Shown here: one piece after another, positions 31,516-39,337 of the stretch
Layout: the number at the start of each line of letters is the position of its first letter
Numbering within the stretch: the stretch's first letter is position 1
Assembly: GCA_003241845.1 (NCBI GenBank)
Contig: QBMN01000016.1
Coordinates: forward strand, 1 to 41,015
Length of the DNA: 41,015 bases
Direction: 5' to 3'
Source of the DNA: Shackletoniella antarctica
GTDB lineage: Bacteria; Cyanobacteriota; Cyanobacteriia; Phormidesmidales; Phormidesmidaceae
Translations under genes and position numbers: made by a program
The notes under the pieces: model-generated
Databases searched by the model: none
Seen by the model: only the letters and a program-made list of their open reading frames with translations
Told to the model about the DNA's origin: nothing

Positions 31516-31953
31516 GTGAACCTACCTTCGTTTTTATGGCTGTGGCGCATAGCCGCTTGGTCCATGGGGCTGACCCTTACGGGCTATAGTCTGCTGGCGG
31601 TGACGGGCGGGGTTTTGGCCTACACCCGCTCTAAGCCCATAGAGCGGTCGGCCTGGCTGCGCCCGCTGCACATCGCCCTGGGTTCAGTGCTGGTGCTCCT
31701 GGTGCTGGGGCTGCTCACCATTGGCATAGTTGGCACCCTAGGGGAGTACGGCACCCTGGGGCACTCGCTGCATTTGCTGTTTGGCCTGTTGGTCGTAGCC
31801 CTGGTGCTGACCTCAGCCTGGAGCGCCAGCCGCATCGATGCAGAGCGCCCCTGGGCCAGACGGCTGCACCTGACCCTCAATGGGGTACTGGGTTTGGGGC
31901 TGACGGCAGTGGGGCTGACGGGCTGGCAGGTGGTGCAAAAGTACCTGCCCTAG
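31516..31953 (+). CDS. Small multi-helix membrane protein, DUF4079-like
   Basis: A 145-residue protein with about four hydrophobic helices (near residues 8-30, 45-66, 80-102 and 118-138). His residues occur at helix edges: Leu-Arg-Pro-Leu-His, Gly-His-Ser-Leu-His and Arg-Arg-Leu-His. The pattern recalls cytochrome b-like or DUF4079 cyanobacterial membrane proteins; I assign DUF4079 with only moderate confidence. GTG at 31516 is chosen because AGGAG lies five bases before it and the longer frame (to 31408) is non-membrane filler. It is followed by repeats before the next gene. Confidence 0.72.
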   Translation: MNLPSFLWLWRIAAWSMGLTLTGYSLLAVTGGVLAYTRSKPIERSAWLRPLHIALGSVLVLLVLGLLTIGIVGTLGEYGTLGHSLHLLFGLLVVALVLTSAWSASRIDAERPWARRLHLTLNGVLGLGLTAVGLTGWQVVQKYLP

Positions 31954-31994
31954 AGCGTTCTAGCTAAGGCGACTTCTGGAAAATAGTTTCCCAA

Positions 31995-32019
31995 TGGTGG
32001 GCAGTGCCCACCCTACGGC
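31995..32019. repeat. 25-bp palindromic repeat, copy 1
   Basis: The core GTGGGCAGTGCCCAC plus flanks is identical over 25 bp to 35129-35153. It lies downstream of the DUF4079-like gene. Confidence 0.88.
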
Positions 32020-32082
32020 GGCTACAGTCGCTGAATTAAAGCTGGTATCTGCTTCCCTGGAAATCTCCTAAATCAACCCCAG

Positions 32083-32142
32083 CCAAGTCCAGAGGTATAG
32101 TTTTGCCGGGGGGGAAACCTACAGATCTCGAGCTGCACTTGG
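32083..32142 (-). repeat. 59-60 bp inverted-end repeat, copy 3
   Basis: Reverse-orientation copy of 12287-12345. The left end CCAAGTCCAG is perfect and the right end has one mismatch (CTGCACTTGG). It lies about 108 bp upstream of the next gene's chosen start. Confidence 0.85.
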
Positions 32143-32249
32143 TAAACCTCCTTTGGGCCTTACCGCGATCGCCCCAACGAGCCGAGCTTGCCTCTGCTGC
32201 TCAGGGCTATGCCCATCGCACCGGTTCTTCTTCTGTCTTTTTATGCTCT

Positions 32250-32864
32250 ATGGCTGAGTCTTCATCCCTAGCCCCGGCTCTCTCAGGTGCGGGCGATGGT
32301 GCAATGGCACCGCAGGTGTTTCATATTTCACCGTTGATTCGCCTGACCCTGCTGCTGCTGTATCTGGCGCTGATGGGGCCGCTGCCCTTTTTAGCCCAGG
32401 CTACCCAGGCGGCTGTAGCCCCAGCCTGGCTAACGACGGGCATTTTGCTGGGGGCCGTGGGCATTTATGGTGCCCTTGCTCAGCGGGTTGCGGTAGATGG
32501 TGAGGGCATTCAAGTCACCTACCCGGCCTGGGTTCGCTGGCTATTTCGCGGCGGCTGGCGGCTGCCCTGGGCCAAGGTGCAGGCGCTGAAGCCCCGATCC
32601 ACCGGTCAGGGCGGCCTTGTCTATTACTTTGTAGGAGCCGAGGGGGCCGAGCAGCGGGCCTACCTGCTGCCCATGCGGGTAGCAGGGTTTGCCAGGTTGG
32701 TGGAGCTGGTTGAGACCTACACCGGCATCGACACCCAAGCTGTAAAGCCCCTGGCCCAGCCCTGGATGTATTTCATTTTGCTGGGGTTTACCCTGCTGCT
32801 GCTCTTGGTCGATGCCTGGACGATCACCACAGCGCTATCCATGGGCCTAGCGAGCGGCGGCTAA
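32250..32864 (+). CDS. Two-part membrane protein with PH-like core, unknown function
   Basis: A 204-residue protein. Two hydrophobic segments lie near residues 38-75, a soluble beta-rich middle follows (Gly-Ile-Gln-Val-Thr-Tyr-Pro, Trp-x-Leu-Pro-Trp-Ala-Lys-Val-Gln-Ala-Leu-Lys-Pro-Arg), and a final helix lies near 175-196. The middle resembles the PH-like domains of small bacterial membrane proteins. I chose ATG 32250 since the sequence before it overlaps a dispersed repeat and shows no conservation; a later Met is possible. It precedes the ABC ATPase gene by 83 bp on the same strand. Confidence 0.72.
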   Translation: MAESSSLAPALSGAGDGAMAPQVFHISPLIRLTLLLLYLALMGPLPFLAQATQAAVAPAWLTTGILLGAVGIYGALAQRVAVDGEGIQVTYPAWVRWLFRGGWRLPWAKVQALKPRSTGQGGLVYYFVGAEGAEQRAYLLPMRVAGFARLVELVETYTGIDTQAVKPLAQPWMYFILLGFTLLLLLVDAWTITTALSMGLASGG

Positions 32865-32947
32865 CTCATCAAGCAGTAGTATTAATGAGGAAGATTTGCA
32901 ATAACAATGCTCACAGCGGCCCCTGCGGCCCCTTACTTGCCTAGACT

Positions 32948-34096
32948 ATGCCCCCAACGGATATTTTGCGTCTCGATGCTGTCACCAAACACTACAGCCC
33001 CCAGCTGCCTCCGGCGGTAGACGGGGTCAGCCTAACCCTGGGCCAGGGAGAGATCTTGGGGCTGTTGGGGCCGTCGGGCTGCGGTAAAACCACGCTGCTG
33101 CGGCTGATTGCCGGGTTTGAGCAGCCCGATGGGGGCGGTATTTATCTATCGGGTCAGGCGGTGGTTGGGGCCACCTGGCTGCCGCCGGAGCGGCGCGATG
33201 TGGGCATTGTGTTCCAAGACTATGCGCTGTTTCCGCACCTGACGGTGGAGAAAAATGTGGCGTTTGGCCTCCAGCGGCGCGGGGCCAAGGCCATTGGCCA
33301 AAAGGCGGGGCGGGGCGGGGCGCTATCAACGGCAGACATCGAGCAGCAGACTGGGGCGGCGATCGCCCTCGTCGGCCTAGAAGGGCTAAAACACCGCTTT
33401 CCCCACGAGCTGTCGGGGGGGCAGCAGCAGCGGGTGGCCCTGGCTCGTGCCCTGGCCCCGCGCCCGGCGATTATTCTGCTCGATGAACCGTTTAGCAACC
33501 TAGATGTGCAGGTGCGCCTCTACCTGCGCCAGGAGGTGCGCGATATTTTGCGCCAGGTGGGGGCCTCGGGGGTGTTTGTCACCCACGACCAGGAAGAAGC
33601 CCTGGCTTTAGCAGACCGAGTGGCGGTGATGCACCGGGGCCACCTGGAGCAGATCGATACCCCAGAGGTGGTCTACGGCCAGCCAGCCTCGCGCTTTGTG
33701 GCCGAGTTTGTCACCCAGGCCAATTTTTTACCCGCCCAGCCCAGCCCCCAGGGCTGGCAAACCGAGGTGGGCTGCTTTGCAACAGAGACCAGTGCCGCCG
33801 ACCATACCCCGATGGATCTCATGGTGCGCCAAGAGGATATTGCCCTGGTGGAGGATGCAGGGGGCGCGGCAGTGGTGCGCGATCGCCAGTTTTTGGGCCG
33901 CGAGTATAAGTACTGCTTGCAAACTCCCTCGGGGCAGTGGCTCTACGCTCGCCTGCCGGTGGGGCAGCCAATTGAGATCGGCAGTCAGGCTCGGGTGACG
34001 GTGCCCTCTGGGCGAGTGCGGCTGTACCCAAGTCAGCGCCCAGAGGCGGCGATCGCCCACCAGACCAATGCGCTGTCGATGCCGTTGGTGAATTAA
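32948..34096 (+). CDS. futC: FutC/FbpC-type ABC transporter ATPase
   Basis: A 382-residue ATPase of the CUT1/Fe(III)-type class. Walker A Gly-Pro-Ser-Gly-Cys-Gly-Lys-Thr (41-48), Q-loop Gln90, signature Leu-Ser-Gly-Gly-Gln-Gln-Gln (155-161), Walker B Ile-Ile-Leu-Leu-Asp-Glu (175-180) and switch His213 are intact. A C-terminal TOBE-like domain (about 235-370) follows. An insertion around residues 110-135 rich in Gly/Arg/Ala precedes the signature. Fe(III) import is the likeliest role by resemblance to FutC, but spermidine or other anions cannot be ruled out; no permease or binding protein lies nearby. Confidence 0.88.
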   Translation: MPPTDILRLDAVTKHYSPQLPPAVDGVSLTLGQGEILGLLGPSGCGKTTLLRLIAGFEQPDGGGIYLSGQAVVGATWLPPERRDVGIVFQDYALFPHLTVEKNVAFGLQRRGAKAIGQKAGRGGALSTADIEQQTGAAIALVGLEGLKHRFPHELSGGQQQRVALARALAPRPAIILLDEPFSNLDVQVRLYLRQEVRDILRQVGASGVFVTHDQEEALALADRVAVMHRGHLEQIDTPEVVYGQPASRFVAEFVTQANFLPAQPSPQGWQTEVGCFATETSAADHTPMDLMVRQEDIALVEDAGGAAVVRDRQFLGREYKYCLQTPSGQWLYARLPVGQPIEIGSQARVTVPSGRVRLYPSQRPEAAIAHQTNALSMPLVN

Positions 34097-34138
34097 GCGC
34101 TAGATATTAGGCGCTAGATATTAGGCGCTACATATTAG
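34097..34138 (+). repeat. Three tandem 14-bp repeats after the ABC ATPase stop
   Basis: Units GCGCTAGATATTAG at 34097-34110 and 34111-34124, and a one-mismatch third at 34125-34138. They begin directly after the stop codon. Confidence 0.92.
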
Positions 34139-34231
34139 GAGAGCGATCGCCCCAACGCATCGCCGGTTAAGTTTATTATGGGGGCGGCGCGCCTGCCTCT
34201 ATCCGTTGTCATTGTTTCGGGTCACGCTCCT

Positions 34232-34912
34232 ATGAATCGGGTTTCTCAACGAGTTTGCCTATCTCTGGCGGCATTGGCCCTGCTGGCTAGCCCGGCTGTG
34301 GCTGCGCCCCCGGCGATCGCGCCCTTCCCTGGGGCGGTGCCAGACCGTCGGCTGGCCCAGGCTGGCACGGTAGAAACAGTGCTCAACTTTGAAACCGAGT
34401 CGATGGCGGTACGCATTTACCGCAGCGGGTCTGGCCTGTTTATGAACCTCTACAACAAAGCCACCGACGCGGTTGAGGTGCGGGGTGCCCCAGCCCAGCT
34501 GGTGCCCAGCACCCGCGACCAAACCGTCTACACCAACACCCAGGGCGAGGCTCAGCGCTATGCCCGCATCAACGTGCAGGGCGAAACTGAGCTAGAGATT
34601 GTCGCTGCTGACGGCACCGTGGTTCTCCAAGAGCCAGGTTTTAACATCGTAGTAGGGGTGGCCTCTGGCTCTAGCGACTTTCGCGGCAACAACTTTGCCC
34701 CCGGTACCCCAGCCCTGGTGCTCTCGGCAGAATCAGCGCGGCTGCGATCGTCCCCGCGCCTGGGCAGCACTATTCTCGGCACAGCTCGCCGCCGCGCCGT
34801 AGTCGATGTCGTCGACCGAGTCGGCAACCCCGATGACAGCTTTATCTGGTACCAGGTGGTCTACCAGGGCACCACCGGCTGGGTGCGCGGCGACCTGCTT
34901 CAGCCGACATGA
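34232..34912 (+). CDS. Secreted SH3-domain protein
   Basis: A 226-residue exported protein. An N-terminal signal peptide (hydrophobic Leu-Ala-Ala-Leu-Ala-Leu-Leu-Ala-Ser, cleavage after Ala-Val-Ala) is followed by a Thr/Glu-rich beta region. The C-terminal bacterial SH3 domain (about 165-225) shows Ala-Arg-Leu-Arg-Ser-Ser-Pro, Leu-Gly-Thr, Tyr-Gln-Val-Val-Tyr-Gln-Gly-Thr-Thr-Gly-Trp-Val-Arg-Gly-Asp. Such domains bind cell-wall peptides. ATG 34232 is favoured since the frame before it has no signal peptide. It could form an operon with nothing else; the ABC gene ends 135 bp upstream. Confidence 0.88.
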   Translation: MNRVSQRVCLSLAALALLASPAVAAPPAIAPFPGAVPDRRLAQAGTVETVLNFETESMAVRIYRSGSGLFMNLYNKATDAVEVRGAPAQLVPSTRDQTVYTNTQGEAQRYARINVQGETELEIVAADGTVVLQEPGFNIVVGVASGSSDFRGNNFAPGTPALVLSAESARLRSSPRLGSTILGTARRRAVVDVVDRVGNPDDSFIWYQVVYQGTTGWVRGDLLQPT

Positions 34913-35017
34913 TTCTCGGCGACAGCAAAGGGGATGGGAAGGGGATGGGGTTCACGGTTCACGGCCTGCCCTGTCAAGTGACCAAACTATTCCCGAAACT
35001 CTATAGGCTAGGGACTA

Positions 35018-35286
35018 CGGCCACAACCACCAGGGAGTGAACTCCCTGGCTCATTGCAAAAGTCTGCTGAAGCAGCCTGGGGAACTCGGTTCCCAATCCT
35101 CTTCAGAGGAATGTCACTGAATTAAGGCTGGTGGGCAGTGCCCACCCTACGGCAGATCAAGGCTTCTGGCGATCTGCAAGGGCTAATTTTAGCTTATGTC
35201 AGTGCCAATCCTCTTCAGAGGATTTTTGCTTTGAGCCTTGGACTTCTAGCCCTGGGCTCAGCGGCCAATCTCAGGGATCGCCCCTG
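35018..35286 (-). repeat. Four-hairpin dispersed repeat, copy C (interrupted)
   Basis: Reverse-strand copy of 5487-5642. The second hairpin is split: CCAATCCTCTTCAGAGGA occurs at 35093-35110 and again at 35205-35222, with 94 bp between. The insert carries the palindromic 25-bp string seen at 31995-32019. Outside the insert the match to copy A continues. Confidence 0.85.
35129..35153. repeat. 25-bp palindromic repeat, copy 2
   Basis: Identical over 25 bp to 31995-32019. It lies inside the insert that splits repeat copy C. Confidence 0.88.
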
Positions 35287-35393
35287 AATCTGGCCCCACC
35301 TTTACAAGACTGACGGTGCAAGGCCTGCCGTGAACCTTGCACCGTAAACCCTTTAGAAAGCCTGTTAGCCCATTAGCCCCCCTTGATAGGCAG

Positions 35394-36311
35394 CTACAGC
35401 AGATCCAGAGTCATCCCTTCCTTGGCCAGACAGGCATTGGCAAAGCTGGCCTGCACCTGGCACTCCAGCTGATCGAGCTGATCATCGCTGTGGCAAGGGT
35501 TGTGGTGAAACAGCACCAGATGCTTCACCTGGCTAGCTTTAGCAAGTTCAATACCCAGGTGACAGGGTGCTGATGCCCCGTCATTGGAAACGGCGTAATC
35601 TGAATAGGTGGCATCGGCGTAGGTGCCGTCAAAAATTAGCACATCGGCCCCGGTAGCCAGCAGCAGCAGGTTGGGGTCAACGCTGGTTTGGCTAGGGTCG
35701 GTGTCGGTGGCGTAGACCAGCACCCGATCTTGCCAGGTGACTCGATAGCCTAGGGCGCTGGTGTGGCGGTTGAGGCCCCAGGGTTCGACCAGCACCTCCC
35801 CCAAAGTAAGCGGCTCGCCAGCGGCAATGTTGTGGAAGGTCATGGTAGCGGCCATGGTTTGCAGCGGCTTAAAGAAATTGGGCCGCAGCATTTGATCCAT
35901 CAGCCGCTGTTTGATGGAGGCACCGTTGAGGGCCGGGGCACCATAGATGTCGAGCTGGGTCTCTGGAGCAAAGGCCGGGGCAAAAAACGGAAAACCCTGG
36001 ATTCGATCCCACTGGGTGTGGGTAAAGAAAAGGTGGGCGTTGACCGGCTGCCCCTGCTCTACCAGATGGCGACCCAGCACCCGCAGCCCGCTGCCGCCGT
36101 CAAAAATCAGCCGCTGACTGCCCACCAGCACCTCGACACAGGCGGTGTTGCCGCCGTAGCGCACGGTGTCTGCCCCCGGTGCCGGAATATTGCCGCGCAC
36201 GCCCCAAAACCTGAGCCTAAAGGTCTGCGTTGAAACGGGTTGCTCGGCCTGGGCGGCGTCTCCGGCGCAAGCCGGAGACAGGGCATTGGATGGGCTAATG
36301 GTGTTGGCCAT
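35394..36311 (-). CDS. MBL-fold protein with altered metal motif
   Basis: A 305-residue metallo-beta-lactamase-fold protein of a cyanobacterial group. Phe-Trp-Gly-Val-Arg-Gly-Asn-Ile-Pro (35-43), Gly-Gly-Asn-Thr-Ala-Cys-Val, and Phe-Asp-Gly-Gly-Ser-Gly are typical. The canonical His-x-His-x-Asp-His is His98-x-Gln100-x-Asp102-Arg103, so two ligands are replaced. Later positions Arg-His-Thr-Ser-Ala-Leu-Gly-Tyr, Ala-Thr-Asp-Thr and Phe-His-His-Asn-Pro remain. Loss of full zinc binding is inferred, so catalytic activity is doubtful; it may bind one metal or act structurally. It follows the sigma-factor gene by 216 bp. Confidence 0.9.
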   Translation of the reverse strand: MANTISPSNALSPACAGDAAQAEQPVSTQTFRLRFWGVRGNIPAPGADTVRYGGNTACVEVLVGSQRLIFDGGSGLRVLGRHLVEQGQPVNAHLFFTHTQWDRIQGFPFFAPAFAPETQLDIYGAPALNGASIKQRLMDQMLRPNFFKPLQTMAATMTFHNIAAGEPLTLGEVLVEPWGLNRHTSALGYRVTWQDRVLVYATDTDPSQTSVDPNLLLLATGADVLIFDGTYADATYSDYAVSNDGASAPCHLGIELAKASQVKHLVLFHHNPCHSDDQLDQLECQVQASFANACLAKEGMTLDLL

Positions 36312-36527
36312 GGAGTTCTAACGGTTCACCCAGTTCAGACGGTGATTTTAGGCGGTGTTGCGAGACCCTGCTGCCAAACTCAGATGATCTCTAGGCGTAA
36401 ACCCCTAGAGCATCCACACAGAGAGCTTCCGTAAAGTTTACTTCCCAGATCCAATCTATTTTGCCCATTTAGGTATTTCTGACAACCTATCGCCGGAGAG
36501 ATGTGCTCTTCTAAACTTATATGGGGT

Positions 36528-37175
36528 TTAAGACGGATCGTCGGGATGATCGAACAGGTAATGGGCGAGGTCAGGGGAGCCGGGTTCGCCGTTAAAAATA
36601 TGGTAGGCCCGCCGCAGTCTTTCTAGGGCGCGCTGGCCGCGCTTGCGCAGGGTGGCTTGGGATGAACGGTCTTCTCCCTCGGCCACCAGCCGGGTCTGCA
36701 CCTCCTGCCAGGAGAGACCGTCAATCACCTTCCACTGGATCAAGTTGCGATCGCCGACCGACAGCGCCTCAAACACCCGCAGCACCGAATTAATGGCGTT
36801 GGTAATAGCATCATCATCCACGGCGGGCGGTGAGGTCGTATCTGCCCCATGCCCCTGCTCCATCAGTTCGTCAAAGGCTAGGGCTGAGTAGTGGAGGCGA
36901 TCGCGCTTGCACTCGCGAATGATGTTGTAGGCGGTGCTCCGCATCCAGGCCTTGGGCTGGTGAATCTGCTCTTGGCGCTGCTGGGTGTGGCGCACTCCCC
37001 GCAGGTAAGCTTCGACAAAAATATCGATTTCGGTGACGTAGCCCTGTAGCTCAAACTGCCGAATGGTGCGTTTGATAAAGGCCAGCAGCGATCGCGCGTG
37101 GGGGTTGTTGGGCTTGAGGAGAAACTGCACATCGCGATTAAACTGCTGCGTTTCGGCTGGGTGTTGAGAAGGCAT
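36528..37175 (-). CDS. Sigma-70 family RNA polymerase sigma factor
   Basis: A 215-residue alternative sigma factor with only region 2 and region 4. Region 2 is around residues 30-100 (Ile-Phe-Val-Glu-Ala-Tyr-Leu-Arg-Gly, Ala-Trp-Met-Arg-Ser-Thr-Ala-Tyr-Asn-Ile-Ile-Arg-Glu), region 4 around 130-190 (Ile-Gln-Trp-Lys-Val-Ile-Asp-Gly-Leu-Ser-Trp-Gln-Glu-Val, Leu-Arg-Lys-Arg-Gly-Gln-Arg-Ala-Leu). It resembles ECF-like factors of cyanobacteria, but no neighbouring anti-sigma factor is recognisable. ATG 37175 was chosen over GTG 37196. Target promoters are unknown. Confidence 0.85.
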   Translation of the reverse strand: MPSQHPAETQQFNRDVQFLLKPNNPHARSLLAFIKRTIRQFELQGYVTEIDIFVEAYLRGVRHTQQRQEQIHQPKAWMRSTAYNIIRECKRDRLHYSALAFDELMEQGHGADTTSPPAVDDDAITNAINSVLRVFEALSVGDRNLIQWKVIDGLSWQEVQTRLVAEGEDRSSQATLRKRGQRALERLRRAYHIFNGEPGSPDLAHYLFDHPDDPS

Positions 37176-37485
37176 AACTTTGAGGTAGATGACCACCGTT
37201 AAGTTCTAATGTAGCCGCATCAAGTTTCTGTAAAGCGTGAGATCGCGCCTGCTAGCTCCGTGATTCTTCGGAGGTCATATCGTGATGCTAATCACAGCGC
37301 TACGGGTCTACCCTTAGGGAAAACTGACGGAAGCCCTGGCCTTAAGGGAAAAATTTAGGTTTCAGGCTGGTATAAAATTTGGATTTTGCATCAGGACACA
37401 ATCGAGAATTTACCGAGGAAACTAACTTAATGTCAAATCCCTGTGACAATTCCCAGGATTTTGCCCCAGATTTTAACTGGGGTGA
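37176..37485. other. Intergenic region upstream of the sigma-factor gene
   Basis: About 310 bp holding the sigma-factor promoter. It contains a GTGAT-GCTA-ATCAC inverted pair (37282-37295) and a hairpin CCCCAG/CTGGGG (37464-37482). A plus-strand frame from ATG 37430 has GAGG and an AT-rich box before it but runs into the epimerase gene antisense; not called as a gene. Confidence 0.4.
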
Positions 37486-38613
37486 TCAGCCCGCCGCCTG
37501 GCTCAAGAAATATTGCTTGACGATCGCCAAGATGCGATCGGAGGCGTGGCCGTCGCCAAAGGGGTTCACGGCCCGAGCCATGGTGCCGTAGGCCACCGCG
37601 TCGGTGAGCAGCTCAATGGCGTTGCGGCCTATGGCCTCGGCGCTGGTGCCAATCAGTCGAGCCGTCCCCGCCTCTATAGCCTCGGGGCGCTCGGTGGTAT
37701 CGCGCAGCACCAGCACCGGCTTACCCAGGCCCGGAGCTTCTTCTTGCAGGCCCCCCGAGTCGGTGAGCAGCAGGTAGCAGCGGCTCATCGCCCCCACCAG
37801 GCGGTGGTAGTCGAGGGGCTCGGTCAAAAACACCCGAGGATGGTCGCCCAGCAGCTTGGTCAAAGGTTCGCGCACCAGGGGGTTGCGGTGCAGGGGCAGC
37901 AGCAGGGCGGTGTCGGGCTGGTCATTGAGCACGGCTAAGAACCCGGCCGCGATCTCGGCCAGCGGTTCGCCCCAGTTTTCGCGGCGGTGGACCGTGGCCA
38001 ACAGCACCCGATGGCGCTCCCAGTCGAGGCCGTCGATGGGGCAGTCGGGGTTTTGCCCCGCCACTGTCAGCAGCGCGTCGATCACGGTGTTGCCGGTGTG
38101 GTGAATGTCGCCCACCACCCCAGCGGCCTTGAGGTGCCCCACGGCGGTGGTGGTGGGGGCAAAGTGCAGGGTGGTCAGCTGCGAGATCAGTCGCCGATTG
38201 GCCTCTTCGGGGTAGGGGCTGTAGATATTGTCGGTGCGTAGGCCCGCCTCCACATGACCCACCGGAATTTTTTGGTAAAAGGCGGCCAGGGCGGCGGAGA
38301 AGGCGGTTGTGGTGTCGCCCTGGACGATGACCAGATCGGGGCGCTGCGTCTGAAAATAGGCCTCTAGCCCCTGCAAACTGCGGCAGGTGATGTCGGTGAG
38401 GGTCTGCTGGGGCTGCATGATCGCCAGGTCGGCATCGGCCTTGAGGTCAAACAGCGACATCACCTGGTCGACCATTTCGCGGTGCTGCCCCGTCAGCACC
38501 ACCTGGGTGTCAATACCTGGGTCTTGTTGAAAAGCACGAATCACCGGAGCCAGTTTGATGGCCTCGGGCCGGGTGCCCAAGACAATGCACAGGCGCAGGG
38601 AAGAGTCAGACAT
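37486..38613 (-). CDS. wecB: UDP-N-acetylglucosamine 2-epimerase (non-hydrolysing)
   Basis: A 375-residue GT-B-fold epimerase that interconverts UDP-GlcNAc and UDP-ManNAc for surface polysaccharides. Diagnostic segments are Gly-Thr-Arg-Pro-Glu-Ala-Ile-Lys (13-20), Gly-Asp-Thr-Thr-Thr-Ala, Gly-His-Val-Glu-Ala-Gly-Leu-Arg-Thr, His-Arg-Arg-Glu-Asn, and Asp-Ser-Gly-Gly-Leu-Gln-Glu-Glu-Ala with Thr-Glu-Arg-Pro-Glu. ATG 38613 is the family start; the frame continues to 38886 without homology. No ManNAc dehydrogenase or other sugar gene lies in the window, so its pathway partners are elsewhere. Confidence 0.95.
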   Translation of the reverse strand: MSDSSLRLCIVLGTRPEAIKLAPVIRAFQQDPGIDTQVVLTGQHREMVDQVMSLFDLKADADLAIMQPQQTLTDITCRSLQGLEAYFQTQRPDLVIVQGDTTTAFSAALAAFYQKIPVGHVEAGLRTDNIYSPYPEEANRRLISQLTTLHFAPTTTAVGHLKAAGVVGDIHHTGNTVIDALLTVAGQNPDCPIDGLDWERHRVLLATVHRRENWGEPLAEIAAGFLAVLNDQPDTALLLPLHRNPLVREPLTKLLGDHPRVFLTEPLDYHRLVGAMSRCYLLLTDSGGLQEEAPGLGKPVLVLRDTTERPEAIEAGTARLIGTSAEAIGRNAIELLTDAVAYGTMARAVNPFGDGHASDRILAIVKQYFLSQAAG

Positions 38614-38643
38614 AGGGCCGCCGCGATGAAGGTCACAACATAA

Positions 38644-38669
38644 GGTTCTAGATCGGGGTTCTAGATCGG
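38644..38669. repeat. Direct 13-bp tandem repeat
   Basis: GGTTCTAGATCGG at 38644-38656 is repeated exactly at 38657-38669, upstream of wecB. It may be an operator or slippage product. Confidence 0.9.
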
Positions 38670-38847
38670 GCTTTGGGCAGCGCGCCACCGGGCTGAGGCC
38701 CCAAGCCATATCCCCAAGGCGATATCTATAATTGCACGGCCTCCACCCTGTGACTACGCCCTGGCCCGGTTGGGCGAAAATTTGGAGCGCTAGGGGGCCG
38801 GCTCTGCGACAATGGAAGTAACTGTAGTCTCGCCTCGCTGCTGCCCC

Positions 38848-39324
38848 ATGGCCCACACCATTGCCCTGCATGAGTCTCACCTGCAAACGCTGGATTTGAC
38901 CCCGGCCCAGGCGGTGCTGGAGCCGCTGCTCGCAGAAGGTAAGGTGCTCCAGGGCGAGCCAGCCCTGCGCTTTGAAATCAGCATCAGCCGCGACCCCACC
39001 GACCCCAGAGAGCTGTCGGAGCTGCCGGAAGTGCGGCTGTGGTTCATTCGTCTCGATACGGTCTATCCCTGGCTGCCCCTGGTGCTCGACTGGGAAGCGG
39101 GGGAGCTAGGTCGCTACGCCGCCATGCTGGTGCCCCACCAGTTCAGCCCGATCGAGGGCATTCGCTACAACCCCGAGGGGCTGGAGATTTTTATGATGAC
39201 GAAGATTTTTGCGATCGCCGCCTGGCAAAAATCCCAGGGTCTGACCAACTTCACTCGGCTCAAGTTTATGACTCAAATGCTGGGCTACGAAATCGATGAC
39301 GGCCTGTTTGAGCTGCTGGGGTAG
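38848..39324 (+). CDS. crr6: CRR6 family NdhI maturation factor
   Basis: A 158-residue protein matching the CRR6 family, needed to mature the NdhI subunit of the photosynthetic NDH-1 complex. The long conserved stretch Arg-Glu-Leu-Ser-Glu-Leu-Pro-Glu-Val-Arg-Leu-Trp, Tyr-Pro-Trp-Leu-Pro and Glu-Gly-Ile-Arg-Tyr-Asn-Pro-Glu-Gly is clear, ending Gly-Tyr-Glu-Ile-Asp-Asp-Gly-Leu-Phe. ATG 38848 is preferred over the longer frame starting at 38812. It is monocistronic; the next gene converges. Confidence 0.9.
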   Translation: MAHTIALHESHLQTLDLTPAQAVLEPLLAEGKVLQGEPALRFEISISRDPTDPRELSELPEVRLWFIRLDTVYPWLPLVLDWEAGELGRYAAMLVPHQFSPIEGIRYNPEGLEIFMMTKIFAIAAWQKSQGLTNFTRLKFMTQMLGYEIDDGLFELLG

Positions 39325-39337
39325 GGCAATAGAGCCC

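Larger units (their letters stand above)
34913..35393. other. Convergent intergenic region dominated by repeats
   Basis: About 480 bp between converging genes, mostly the interrupted four-hairpin repeat copy C. No gene seen. Confidence 0.6.

Noticed and set aside
36389-36410. CTCTAGG/CCTAGAG hairpin as a terminator for the sigma-factor gene
   Set aside because: The stem is only 7 bp and no T-run follows on the leftward transcript.
37282-37295. GTGAT-GCTA-ATCAC as a CRP/NtcA-type site
   Set aside because: The spacing does not fit the usual TGTGAN6TCACA or GTAN8TAC consensus, and short inverted pairs of this kind are expected by chance.
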